A DNA stretch of 64,000 nucleotides from Paralithodes platypus (taxonomy: Eukaryota; Arthropoda; Malacostraca; Decapoda; Lithodidae), in the NCBI GenBank assembly GCA_032716605.1, contig CM064512.1:24181810-24245809 (forward strand). The letters are read 5' to 3'. The position numbers and the translations under genes are program-made. Below are positions 25,629-37,000 of the stretch, piece after piece. Position 1 is the stretch's first letter, and each line of letters starts with the position of its first letter. The notes under the pieces were generated by a model, which saw only the letters and a program-made list of their open reading frames with translations, was not told where the DNA came from and ran no database searches.

Positions 25629-28600
25629 CTAGATGAGCACTGAATGAACTTAGGTTACCTGCTCCGGCAAAAGTAGGCTCTTGTCAAAATATAAAACTGT
25701 TTTTTTGCATGTACATTTTGTCTAACAGTCTTAAAACCTTGAAAATCAAAGTATAAATGGTCATAAAGCTAGTTTCCAATCAGGCCCATACTTAAGAAAA
25801 TCACCTACATGATCTTTATAAAAGTGACCATATCTGATTTAATATATGTGACAAGCGTCTACCTTTGGCCACAGTAGGTATGTTGTGGACTATTGTTGAA
25901 CATTTGGACACTTTGTTTTATTTTTGAAGGAGGACGGACATTAACATGTACATTATGTTCACAGTTCTAGAGTTTGGACAGTCGGCCAGAGTTCGGATAA
26001 CTTAGTTGAAAATGCTGTACACAGTGAATAATGGTTTAATACCCCATCATACCTGTGGTTTCATATTAAACTCAGTATTCCTATGGCAAAAATACTATAA
26101 ATTGTCGCATTAATAAAGTTATTCGGACAAATATATGAAAATATCTTGAACCATAGCATATGTTGCATATCAGGGAGTCATTTGGGCGGCCATCTTGGAA
26201 AATGGCCGCCATATTGGGTGCTTGAGTGGCCATTATTTTTCCCCCCATCAAATTCAGTATTGTCATGGTAAAGAAACTTATAACTTATCTCCATAATAAA
26301 CTTATTTAGACATATACAACAATATCTTGACATATGTCACATATTAAGGGGCCATCTTGAAAAATGGCCGCCATTTTGGAATTTCAAGTGGCTAGCACTT
26401 TTTTCTCAAAATGTAATACAAAATAAATATTTCAACCAAATTTCATGCTTGTATCATCAAATGAACGATTGTTTGTGTTATCTGATCTACTATTAGTACA
26501 GGCGATGAGCTGAGGAGGGTGTGGAAACGCCCGGGACACAAAAGCCCACCCAAGGACCTGTGCCCCTTAACAATTATGGAGGGAAAGTTGAGGGGCAAAG
26601 CAAAAATATGACGCTTTGGATCCCCGTCTGCCAACAGGAGAGGCCAATCCACTTGAGATCTAGAAAATATATAAGTAAAAGGAACAGTCAGAACAAGCTA
26701 TGAGTATGGCAGAGAACGCTCAACTCTCACTCTGATAGACCAGTCCATCACCATAGGACTAAAACCCAATCCACTCGGCATCAGCTAGGAAATGTCCCCT
26801 ATTTCAGGCACCCGCCTAGTAGAATAATGGTAAACAAAATATGCAGCCTTACCGTACCTAAAAGAGTATTAATTTCAATCTTTTGCATCATTCTTTATAT
26901 GTACTGTATATCTGTAATACCATAATTAAAAGAAGCCCTGCTCCAGCTGGACGTCTTGCCGACTGTACCCCTTTCGTGAGATAATACAAGCAGTATATCG
27001 AATATGAGAGCGAGTTCACTTTTCAAAAGAGTGTTAGTAAGTTGAGATTAATCTCGTTGTATTCGTAATCACACAATCTAAAAAGTGAAAAGTAAAGCCT
27101 TCATGTTTGCAACATGTTCGTAAGAAATGCTACATGCTACGTAATCCGCTTCAAAGTACCACCTCGTAAAATAAGTGTGCACAATCTAAAACACCTACCG
27201 TGGAACAAACTTCTAACCAATTCAAGATTATAATTGTGATTTTTTTTTTTTAAATACTTACAAAACCGGACACCGTTAAATACACAATATTTGTTATGCA
27301 GTGCAAAAGGAGCAAACCACTACGACAGTGTTGTTAAGGTGATGCCCAAATAATAATACTTAGTTATTGTACGTGCAGTGTCATTATTATTGCAATCAGT
27401 GTGTTTTTGTAGTAAGCTTACATGTTTGTGTTTAGGTGTATTTGCCATACAACCCATACTACCTTCATTTCGTGGCAAAAGTCTTCCTGCACACCATTAA
27501 AATGCCACACTTGTTTTACAAATAAATCCGTGATCAGAGTTCCCTTGGCATTTCACTGCCACAAGCATTTCCAGCGACTTCGCCACTTCAATATCCTCGC
27601 TGACCCCCCACACTATCCCATACCAAAACAACCGCTACCTATAATAGTTCCCCTCACATGTTCACCATGGCATCACATGTCACACCGACTTAGCCACCTC
27701 AAACACCCCTAAACACCAACCGTGCTTCTCCTTCCCCAAAAAGATGAAATTGACTAAACTTTTATGGTAAACTGACTCATGTCAACTTGCATTCTCCAGA
27801 CTTGGGATTATCGTCGATTTCGGGGACCCTCACTCTCCTCTCTTCTTCTCCTTCCTCAGTCTAGTCTTTCGCTTAATACTCGTCACTTTTCCTACGTTTC
27901 TTTCCCATTCTTCATCTATCCCTAGTACAGTTAGTCATAATTATATATTCTCCTCTTCCATATCTTTTTCTCCTCTCATCCATGTATTGTTATTGGTATC
28001 GCTACTACAACTAAACTACTCCTTTCCCTTGTCCTTTGTATGTATTCCTTTTCTTCCTAATGCACGTAGTCCTCTGTCTCACTCTCACTCCTGTTCTTTG
28101 TCATCATTGTGTTACCTTTGTTTCTCTGTAGTGTTGGTTGGCGGTGATACTTGACACATCCCTTTGTCATCTCCTATCAACGTTAGATCGGTGGAGAACA
28201 ACGTTTATCGTGCGCTCTTCTTCTTTCCAATTGAAAACAGTAGTATTTCTCGTTTTCTATATGAGTTTTTTTTTTTTAAAGGGATGTTTCAGTTCTTGAA
28301 TAGGTAAATTCTAAGCGTCATTGTGACTATGATGTGTATATCAGTCTAAGTTCTCTAACATAAAATATATTATAGGACTAGCATGAGGAATGCTTGTAAG
28401 GAAAGGGGATCGTGCAGGGAATTTGTCTTGACATGAATGGATAGGTGATATGCAAAAGATGCCTCAAAATCATGAAACAAAGTTACTTAAGGCGAAGTGG
28501 AAGTGAAGTGAAGTGACTGAGCTACATGACGGCGGGGTGATGGATGTGATGTGAGCCTCCAGGCATAAAGAAATTCCCACCAACATTTTTCCAGTGTCAG

Positions 28601-28650
28601 TTTTCCGGATAGTGCCACTCAACATCACCCACACAGGCCACCGTTACAGG
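25629..28650. other. Non-coding 3' flank with ATGGCCGCC repeats (copy B)
   Basis: Counterpart of 10,141-13,690, shorter by several hundred bases. The two ATGGCCGCC near-palindromes are at 26,188-26,219 and 26,350-26,380. No supported gene; short open frames do not agree between the two copies. Confidence 0.6.
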
Positions 28651-29540
28651 CCACCGACGGCTGAGTTCTTAAAATTGTGTGGGTCTGTTTAATGATTACC
28701 CTAGCATCTAGCACAAAATTCTTAATTCGTTCATCCTCACATAGATAATCAATCAGTGTCTTTCGTTCCACTGTCTCTCTCTCCCTGCTCCACCCTACTG
28801 TCATGTTTACCTGTGTATCATTCTGTGCTGGAAGAAGGTGCTGGCTATGAACAGCTTCCTACGCTCGCATTTGTCAACAAGTGCACTGTCATTTCCATCT
28901 ACCTCTGATGGTATACCCCACCCTCCGATCTACTTTAGTATCACCCACCTTCCCATTCATATCCACAATCAGAATTATTCTTTTACTCTTACTAAAGTTA
29001 TCCAGGCATACCTCAACATTCACCCAGAACTCCTCTTTCTCTCTGTCAAGTTTATCCGCTGTTGGAGCATACACACACACACACACAACTACCCACGTTT
29101 GTATTGTTACTTTCATTTTTACCCACTCAATCCTTGCATCCACAGAGCCATAGTCCATTACACGTCCCATCCTCTTGTTACTTACAAACAAGCATGAACC
29201 TTCTGTTGCTCTCTCATTCTTATTCAGTCCAGCACACACACCTATTCCACATTCTCATTCTTTCACACATGTACCCTTCCATTTGGTCTCAGTCATTCTG
29301 CATACATCCAGCCTGGCATTTGCTAACACTTTCAGAACATCTCTCTCTTTTGTGTTCTCATTCACGCCTCTTACATTCCATGTCACAATCCTAAGTAGTC
29401 CTTGTCCGGTCAGTGTTAGTCAAAGAGTAGGTCCGTCAGTATCCAATGCTGATCCGTCGTATAAGGTTTTCCGGGTGGAGGGTTTTAGGCCCAACTGACC
29501 CAACGTCTTTAGTTGCCTTGTAAGACACGCAGGAGGCACG
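28650..29540 (-). pseudogene. LINE endonuclease fragment (copy B)
   Basis: Minus-strand endonuclease domain of a LINE ORF2. The longest frame (28,889-29,239) contains a VVVCVCVYAPT strand, the linker DKLDREKEEFWVNVEV and the catalytic-type block VDMNGKVGDTKV with VGYTIRGRW. Further on, in other frames, KLFIASTFFQHRMIH and DERIKNFVLDARVI can be followed to about 28,690. This is the EEP-type nuclease used for target nicking. Frameshifts remain, so it is a pseudogene, but it is far cleaner than copy A. Confidence 0.8.
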
Positions 29541-29639
29541 TGAGGCATATTCTGACCCCTTACCTCCAGAGGATAACTTAAAAGTGAAACACTGCTCAGT
29601 GTTCAACTTAGCAACTGTGGTATCAGGGCATTTCAACCC

Positions 29640-29760
29640 CTGGCCAATTCATTCCCAAAACAAAACAAGACACTTCCAACTCTTCACTATTTCTCCACTA
29701 GACCTTCCCAACACCAGTCGTTATCACGTCCTGGTCGTTACCCCACTAGACCTTTACAAT
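29640..29760. repeat. 48-bp satellite, left remnant
   Basis: About one and a half units of the satellite at 30,235-30,955, including the CACTAGACCTT and ACACCAGTCGTTATCAC segments. It is separated from the main array by the endonuclease fragment at 29,760-30,215. Confidence 0.75.
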
Positions 29761-30215
29761 GTGATGTGTTTTTATCGTTGTATATACGCTGAGTTCTGCT
29801 ATCATTGTCATGAGTAGTACATTCGCTAACATTGACAGCAAATATTGGATAATGATCAGAGATACCTGTACATAATACTCCGTTAACTAGTGAACAGTTA
29901 TAAATATTATTACAGAAAATGTTATCTATACGAGTAGCAGTGTTCAAAGTAATTCTTGTAGGTCTGTTTATGAGTGGTGAAAATTAAAATGAAAACATTA
30001 ACACGGCAAAATCTGAAGTGACATTATGACAATTAGCATTCAGGAGGTTCATATTATAATCTCCCATCTGATATATCGTTTTATTCATGCGGCTAAGACT
30101 AGATCATATATTTGACATTTGATTTAAAAATGTGTTTGTATTACCACCTGGTGGACGATAAACAACACCTACTATTATATTTTTACTGTGGCTGGTACCT
30201 TGCAATTCAACACCA
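29760..30215 (-). pseudogene. LINE endonuclease fragment inside a satellite
   Basis: Minus-strand remnant of an EEP endonuclease of a different LINE family. Readable blocks include IIVGVVYRPPGGNT (near 30,130-30,175), GDYNMNLLN (near 30,035-30,070), and then TRIDNIFCN, SLVNGVLCTGISDHYPIFAVNV (29,800-29,947). The final SDHYP is the conserved catalytic SDH motif. Stops and small shifts break it. Satellite sequence adjoins both ends, so it inserted into, or was trapped by, the array. Confidence 0.8.
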
Positions 30216-30234
30216 GTTTTTATTACTTTCTGGT

Positions 30235-30955
30235 AATTACCCCACTAGACCTTTACAACACCAGTCGTTATCATTCCCTGGTCAATACCCCACTAGACCT
30301 TTACAACACCAGTTGTTATCACTCCCTGGTCATTACCCCACTAGACCTTTACAACACCAGTGGTTATCATTCCCTGGTCATTACCCCGCTAGACCTTTAC
30401 AACACCAGTTGTTATCACTCCCTGGTCATTACCCCACTAGACCTTTACAACACCAGTGGTTATCACTCCCTGGTCATTACCCCACTAGACCTTTACAACA
30501 CCAGTCGTTATCACTCCCTGGTCATTACCCCACTAGACCTTTACAACACCAGTTGTTATCACTCCCTGGTCATTACCCCACTAGACCTTTACAACACCAG
30601 TCGTTATCACTCCCTGGTCATTACCCCACTAGACCTTTACAACACCAGTCGTTATCACTCCCTGGTCATTACCCCACTAGACATTTACAACACCAGTCGT
30701 TATCACTCCCTGGTCATTACCCCACTAGACCTTTACAACACCAGTTGTTATCACTCCCTGGTCATTACCCCACTAGACCTTTACAACACCAGTCGTTATC
30801 ACTCCCTGGTCATTACCCCACTAGACCTTTACAACACCAGTCGTTATCACTCCCTGGTCATTACCCAACTAGACATTTACAACACCAGTCGTTATCACTC
30901 CCTGGTCATTACCACATTAGACCTTTACAATACCAGTCGTTATCACTCCATCAAC
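30235..30955. repeat. 48-bp tandem repeat, about 15 units
   Basis: Period 48 bases, units nearly identical, with alternating variants at one site (CCAGTCG, CCAGTTG, CCAGTGG). Since 48 is a multiple of three, two plus-strand frames stay open across the array (30,112-31,074 and 30,188-30,958), giving 16-residue periodic peptides such as LPGHYPTRPLQHQSLS. These are most likely accidental frames. A (CT)n run follows at 31,040-31,063. Confidence 0.95.
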
Positions 30956-31079
30956 TAGAGGCGAGTGTTACTTGTGTAATAACAACCTTTCTCCTCAAAT
31001 GGCATTTACCTCAGGCCCTGTTTAATAGTCCGCCTCATTCTGCTCTCTCTCTCTCTCTCTCTCTAGTGTCATAGTGAAT

Positions 31080-31480
31080 TACAATTATTTCATAAATCCC
31101 AAGGACAATTTCGTGATTATAAGATTAGAGAAAGACTGCCTTGGTAAACCTAAACACGGATTATGGATTAATGACATACATCACTAACATAAATAAATTA
31201 CATAAGAAGATTCACAAACATAAGTTAAAGACAAAACTCCTAATCATTAATAAATAAGAAAACAAAACTAAAATATCTTACATTCAGATGTTCAATGATA
31301 TAAAAGTTATTATATTTGTCATTGCTACCTAGTGTAGGCTTTAATTTCACTGATAGTAGGGACTCCATACTGGTTAGCTCCTCTCCGAATCCAAACTACT
31401 GAACAAATTAAAAATAATCACCGTGAAGGGGGTGATATATGTGTCAGATAAGTTGACGTATGACGTTATAATCTACTTTA
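31080..31480. other. AT-rich stretch without a gene
   Basis: No open frame of note and no recognised repeat other than its neighbours. Confidence 0.5.
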
Positions 31481-31609
31481 TCAATTTCACTCCCTACACC
31501 TAACACCTCCCAATGAAATTAATGAAATCATGTGATCCTACCGGGATTCGAACCTGGGTTACCACATAAAGATCGTAAACACTCAAACCATTACACCATC
31601 AATATAGTA
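31480..31609 (-). repeat. tRNA-derived SINE, minus strand
   Basis: On the minus strand the sequence shows an A-box-like TGGTGTAATGG and a good B box GGTTCGAATCC with the correct spacing, followed by a body with GGGAGTGAAAT. The would-be acceptor arms do not pair, so it is not a working tRNA gene. A diverged relative sits at 33,045-33,174, and a B-box scrap at about 39,532-39,552. Confidence 0.75.
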
Positions 31610-32620
31610 ACAGGTTAAGTGCACGGCTGTGATTTTATATCAATTTATCGAATACTGGATATCAATCTATCATGTACTCAAACCCAACTGCACACTGAAT
31701 AGCCTATTGTTTAAAGTGAAATGAAAGAACATATTATGGGGCACATATATCTAAAGAATGACCTCGTTATGAAATGTTCCTGAACCTTTAGGAATGTGGT
31801 TATTCTTGTAGATGGACTGCAAAAGGTATACTTAACCACACAATAGTATATTTACCTGGTTGGTGAAGCGTAGGCGACGGGAAAGGTTGTTTATGGAGTG
31901 GAAACAAGGCAACAAGGATGGCGGTAGAGTAGGTGATTAACGAATGATGATCAAAGAGGACATTTAGTGGATAGTTATTAAGGACAGAACGGGGCCTCTA
32001 AACTTACATCATAATGAGGATGATCGGTGAATCGGTGGAAGGTATGTTGAGGTTAGTACTAGCGTGTTAATGGAATGGGACGAGAGAACAAGAGAAATAG
32101 TAGTCGGCAGTGGCGATCTGAGCAAGAGTCAGGTCCCAGTCAAAATCCCAGGAGCCCTGCTATTTCGCGCATGCGCTGACAGGTCGGGATATATTTTTCC
32201 TTCCTTTAATTAATTACCTGAGTTTATAGGAATGATATATTACTTCTTACACTTACAGAATACCCTCATTGTTCCCTGACTAAATAGCACTGTATGAATA
32301 TTCCCATATTCAAAATATGCTACAAGGGGGCAATGCCTAGTGAATTAATTGCTCAATAGGTGGCGTTCTGAGAGTGAGGGTCCGAGCCTGGGAAGTGAGA
32401 CTGTGAGGCGCAGAGGCGAAGCAGCTTCAGAGATGGAGTTGGGTTCGAGCCGTGAATAGGTGCTTTGCATGTCTCACTCCCTAGGCTGGAACAAGACCTC
32501 ACGGGCCTCACCGTGTTCAGCGGTAGAGTGCAAAGGCTATCAGCCTATGCCCTAAACGGAGTAGTTGGAATATAGAAAAAAAAAAAAATCTAATACAGAA
32601 CATAATTTAATATTCTTCCC
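31610..32620. other. Stretch without a gene
   Basis: No supported coding sequence. A B-box-like GGGTTCGAGCC occurs near 32,448, within a sequence that might be another SINE, but the A box is unclear. An A-rich run lies at 32,576-32,588. Confidence 0.45.
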
Positions 32621-32621
32621 A

Positions 32622-32760
32622 TTAACTCCTTGCGACATATATGACGCGATCGCGTCATATGAATAAGTCCACCAAAAACTCATATGACGCGATCGTGTCA
32701 TATGGACTTATCTCTATACCTCTCCAATAAGTTTATGACGCAATTTTGCGTCATATGAGC
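32622..32760. repeat. Cluster of three palindromes (GATCGCGTCAT type)
   Basis: Three near-perfect palindromes of 24-25 bases at 32,637-32,661, 32,681-32,704 and 32,734-32,757, all built on ATGACGC...GCGTCAT. The sequence begins with TTAACTCCTTG, like the left end of the TTAA elements in this window, but I find no matching right end. Confidence 0.7.
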
Positions 32761-33044
32761 TCAGTAAAACCGATAAGTTACCATACGATAAAACCGTTGG
32801 TGGCAACCTCAGCCTCCTGCAATAATTCTAACGGCCGCAGTGTTGTTGTGAGTGTAGTGCGAGGCAGTGGCAATGATCCTGGGGCTCCCGCCTCCTCGGA
32901 CTTACTGGAACATAATATGTCTGGGGGAGTTTACTAAATCATATTATTATGATTCTTATTCCTACAAACTTACTACTTATGAATACACTTAAACTTAGAT
33001 TGTCCATGCTCATGAATTAAAAGTATGGACAAAGAATATTCTAA

Positions 33045-33174
33045 TTGATCTATTTCACTCCCAACACCAAACCCCTCCCAATAAAATTAATGAAAAGCAT
33101 GTGATGGGGCTGGAAATAAAACAAGGAATTCAACAGGTCTGTTCACTCTATCCTATTGGTCAATCACTTTACTG
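33045..33174 (-). repeat. SINE-like copy at the left edge of the transposon
   Basis: Minus-strand relative of the SINE at 31,480-31,609, sharing the body (CACTCCCAACACC...CCTCCCAATAAAATTAATGA). Its head (33,108-33,174) recurs in inverted orientation at 39,054-39,126 on the other side of the transposon. Confidence 0.6.
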
Positions 33175-33449
33175 TCACTTCATTGGAAATGTTAGTAACT
33201 AAATTTGGTGATAACGCACTCAAGGCATTGTAGAATTTGGTAGTACTTATTGTAATGCCCTTTAACTTTAATTGTACCTCTAATACTGCAAACCAGCCTC
33301 TCGCTGAATATTCGGAGAATGGTGGTGGTTTGATGGTGATTGAGTTGGCAGAAGAACCCTCTTCAGATGGAGTACGGTCACCGGGGTCAGGCATCGTTGG
33401 TCACCAGTCGCTATCCAGGGGGGAATAGGTCACTCCGGGGTCACCATTG
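33175..33449 (-). pseudogene. Gag-like fragment of an LTR retrotransposon
   Basis: The minus-strand frame 33,164-33,394 encodes a peptide with PPPFSEYSARGWFAVLE, LKLKGIT and TKFYNALSALSPNLVTNI, matching the N-terminal part of Ty3-type Gag proteins (a Pro-Pro-Phe start, a Trp-Phe helix and an ALSP segment). It is only a scrap, with no protease, RT or LTRs. It interrupts the inverted repeat that is otherwise shared with 39,052-39,126. Confidence 0.65.
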
Positions 33450-33893
33450 TAGAGTCATTTTCAGAGCTTCCGTGATCGTGTTTAGGATACCAAAGTTTCT
33501 CAGTGAATTTAACAAGGGCAACTGATGCTAAAAAAAATAAGCCCCCATACACCTCACCAAAATGACGGGAAAGTTGTTATTTTAGACGTTTTTCAAAATG
33601 GCCGCCGCCGTCATCTTAAAAAATTGATAAAGTTCTATTTTGTGAAGTGAATGGCCAAAAATTACAATTTTGGTGCCTATTCCCACTAATTTTGGTGTCA
33701 AAAAACCAATGGGATGGCATAATTAAAAAATAATTAATAACTAATTACCAAATAATTAAGAAAATAAGAAAATAATTAAGAAAATCAATGGGATGGCATA
33801 ATTCATGATTTAGATGTTTTAACCTCAACATCTAAGACAAATATGATGTTGTTAAATCCACTGAGAAACTTTGGTATCCTAAACACGGTCACG
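33450..33893. repeat. Left terminal inverted unit of the Academ-like transposon
   Basis: Matches 38,617-39,052 in reverse complement over about 420 bases, with only small differences. The unit is itself bounded by inverted copies of TTTAGGATACCAAAGTTTCT (from 33,480, and inverted near 33,858-33,885), so each terminus is a foldback. It contains AAAATGGCCGCC (33,596-33,607) near the outer side. Confidence 0.9.
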
Positions 33894-34016
33894 GATCCTC
33901 TGAAACTTACTCAAATAATATAATATATAATTTAAAATGTAAACCAAGAATGTTGACTGATCAATTCCTTCTTTTTCAGGTTTGTTGCATCGAATTTGAC
34001 GTGAAGAATCATAAGC
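33894..34016 (+). promoter_or_regulatory. 5' leader with a splice-acceptor-like site
   Basis: AT-rich leader between the left terminal unit and the first ATG. TTCCTTCTTTTTCAG ends at 33,979 and would serve as a 3' splice site for an upstream leader intron; this is inference from the motif only. Confidence 0.4.
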
Positions 34017-37000
34017 ATGGAACGTAGAGGAGTTAGTGATGTGCCTGACCCAGGACCTGGATTAAAATGCATATTATGTCAACATCCCTGTATAGCTGAT
34101 GATAGTACGGACAAGACATCTGATACAAAGTGGGAGAATCTAAGGAGCAAGTGTTTTCGGTGGAAGGAACTTGATAAATTTCAGCATGCCTATGCAGCAG
34201 TAGAGTGGGACAAGGGGCCTAAAGGCCTGTACATGCATAGTAAATGTTACACCCAGATCAGTAGTAATCGCTATATTCAGCAAGCACAGAATCGTAAACG
34301 GAAATCTGAACAGGAAGAAGTTCAAGCATCAACTTCAAGTCAACAACTCCCAGGAAATGTGCCTAAAAAGCTTCGTTCTAGTACTGGAGTAGTTCATGAT
34401 AAGAATCTCTGTGTGTGGTGTATGAAAGGACCACAAAAAACCAGTAATCCTGGCAAGTCCAAACTTTTGCTGCTGTCAACAGTAGACGCATGGAACCGGT
34501 TCAAGTTGCATACAGTTTGTCTGTCAGATGAGCCTATAAGAGAAAGATTGAATACCCTACTTGCATCTATCCCATACAGTCGAACGGCGTTTGGATTGGA
34601 AATTCGTTATCATCGTGAATGTTGGCGCAATTATGTCAGCAACCCTCTGAAGGAGTCTTTTCCTGATGAAAAAACAGAGCATCTGCAACATGTTAATCTT
34701 CGAGAGGCCCAAAATATCTTCTTTCATCATGTCCGTCAAGTTATCTTTGAAGATCATGAAATCCGTACACTGCAAGGTCTTGTAAAGGATTACAAAGGCA
34801 TTACTTCAAATTATGGTTACTATTCCACAGCAAAGCCCAGTTTCGTGAAGGAAATTCTGATCAAGGAATTTGGAGATGACATAGCATTTCATGAATGAGG
34901 TCAGAAGAATGTGAGTGAACTGGTATATGATGCAAGAGCTGCAGGTTCATATCTTGAGGCTGCAATATCCTCTCTAGGTGTAAGTGACGATCAGCTGGTG
35001 AAGAATGTAGCTGGGTGACTCAGAGATCAGATTATCAAAACAAAAACTGTTCCTTGGCCTCCATACATACATGAGATAGAAGAATATGAAGACCTGAATG
35101 GTCTGCTATTGAAGCTCATCACTTGGTTAAAGCACCCCACAAAGTCTGAAGTCGATGACAAGCCCCAAGTCAGATCAATTGCATCTATTTTGACCAGCTA
35201 CATCACTGGAAGGCGTACTGCATTTGAGACAAACCTCGGTGTACTGCTACATGGTATGACAAAGAGCAGAGAAATGGTAGACATATTACATAAGGATGGC
35301 CTGGGAATCAGTTACAATGATGTGCTTTTGCTTAGAGATTTCTGGGCAGTTACTGACCTGAAGCATTCAACTGAGTGTCCTTTTGAACTTTCTGAAGGAA
35401 CACCGGCAATATGTATAGTCGACAACGATGACTTCAAAAGTGACACTTTGACTGGAAGTGGCCAATCACATCGTACAAATGTCATGTTTGTTCAGCCAGA
35501 CCTACCTAAGCTAAATCTACCTACCCTAGATGATGATAGACCAGTTGCAAATAGCACCTTGCCTTCGTACCTCTCTGATAGCCTCAAAGAACTTGGGAGC
35601 CAGATGCAAAGAATTGAACCATACAAAACAGTCAAGCGTGGTGAACCACCCATCAGACCAAGGATAACGGATGAACAACATCTGGACACAGTTCCTCAAA
35701 GAATGAGAGGTGTCATCCATGCAATGGCCCGAGCTAAGGCAGACGGAACAAGACCAAAGCCAGAAGACCAGACTGTACCAGCCTTTTCTGGCTTCCAGGC
35801 CACGCTATCACCAGAAACCCAGAAAAGTCAAGCGATTTATCATATGACTTATCCTGATCCACCAAGCAAGACCATTCTGTATGATGCCCTGTGCAAGCTT
35901 GCAAAGGCAATTGATGACAAGAAGATGCCATTTGCCATTATCGTCGGTGATCATCCTGTCTACGCATTATTGCTAGAATTGAAAAGTGAGAATCCAGAGA
36001 TATTTGCTGACATATTGACATTCATGGGGCCCTTTCATATCCAGATGTCTTTCATCAATGCAATCTACAAAAGGTTCAAAGGCTCAGGCATTTCAGATGT
36101 ACTGGTGGCTGCAGGCGTCGTTGCAGATGGATCCGTGGATCAAGCTCTGCGTGGAAAACACTTCAACCGCGGTGTGCGTTGCCTTCGACTCTTCTACGAG
36201 GCTTTACTCCAACATGCACTAGACAAACGTTTGGATGGTGCCACTCTGTGTGAAGAGATCCAGGCATCTCTCAATAAGTTACGCAGTTCAGTAGACCAAC
36301 AAGAACTTAATGATGCACATGCTGAGTTAGAGAGCAATGTCGATCTCAAGGGGCTCGTTGACTCCCTATTCCAGAACTTAGATGGTGCTCCACTAGCATA
36401 ATTCTGGATTTCATTCTTGGAGATGGTAGAGATACTGACTCAAAATATACATGCTATAAGGACAAGAAACTGGATCGAGTTCAAGTCTTCACTGAAGTTG
36501 ATGCTTCCTTGGATGCATATTTATGACAACGATAGATATGGGCGCCATCTTCCAGATTTCATAGCAGTCCTAGAAAGTCTTCCCCATATCCAAGCACAAT
36601 TCATGGAGAGTGCCATGTTTGCACAGTCAATGACCGGTAAACCCTACTCATGTGTTGCCCTTGACATATGGATAGAGTCAACGATGAATAAAGGATCCAA
36701 GCTTAAGTGTGGATGGTTGGCTATTCTAAAGAATGAGAAGCAACTCCTGTCAAACACGCGGAATGTTAACAACGTCAACCGGATAAGAGGCTGTGTACAA
36801 CCTCACGCAAATCACAAGAGATGAGGTTCAAGAAAGCATGCAGATTGTGCCCTAAGTAAGATGAAGATAGATGAACAATCTGTGCAGGATATCAGTGCAT
36901 GTCTCACCGAGTTCCATTGTGATCCATTTGACCAATCAGATCTGACACTAAGATCCCTACAATCTGGAATTCAAGCCTCTCCAGCTCTCTTTGCTGATTT

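Noticed and set aside
30112..31074. Open frame of 320 codons with a 16-residue repeat
   Set aside because: It follows directly from a 48-bp satellite (period divisible by three). A second frame is open too, which a real gene would not need.
31536..31609. A tRNA gene on the minus strand
   Set aside because: A and B boxes are good, but acceptor arms do not pair and the downstream body recurs at 33.05 kb, so it is a SINE head.
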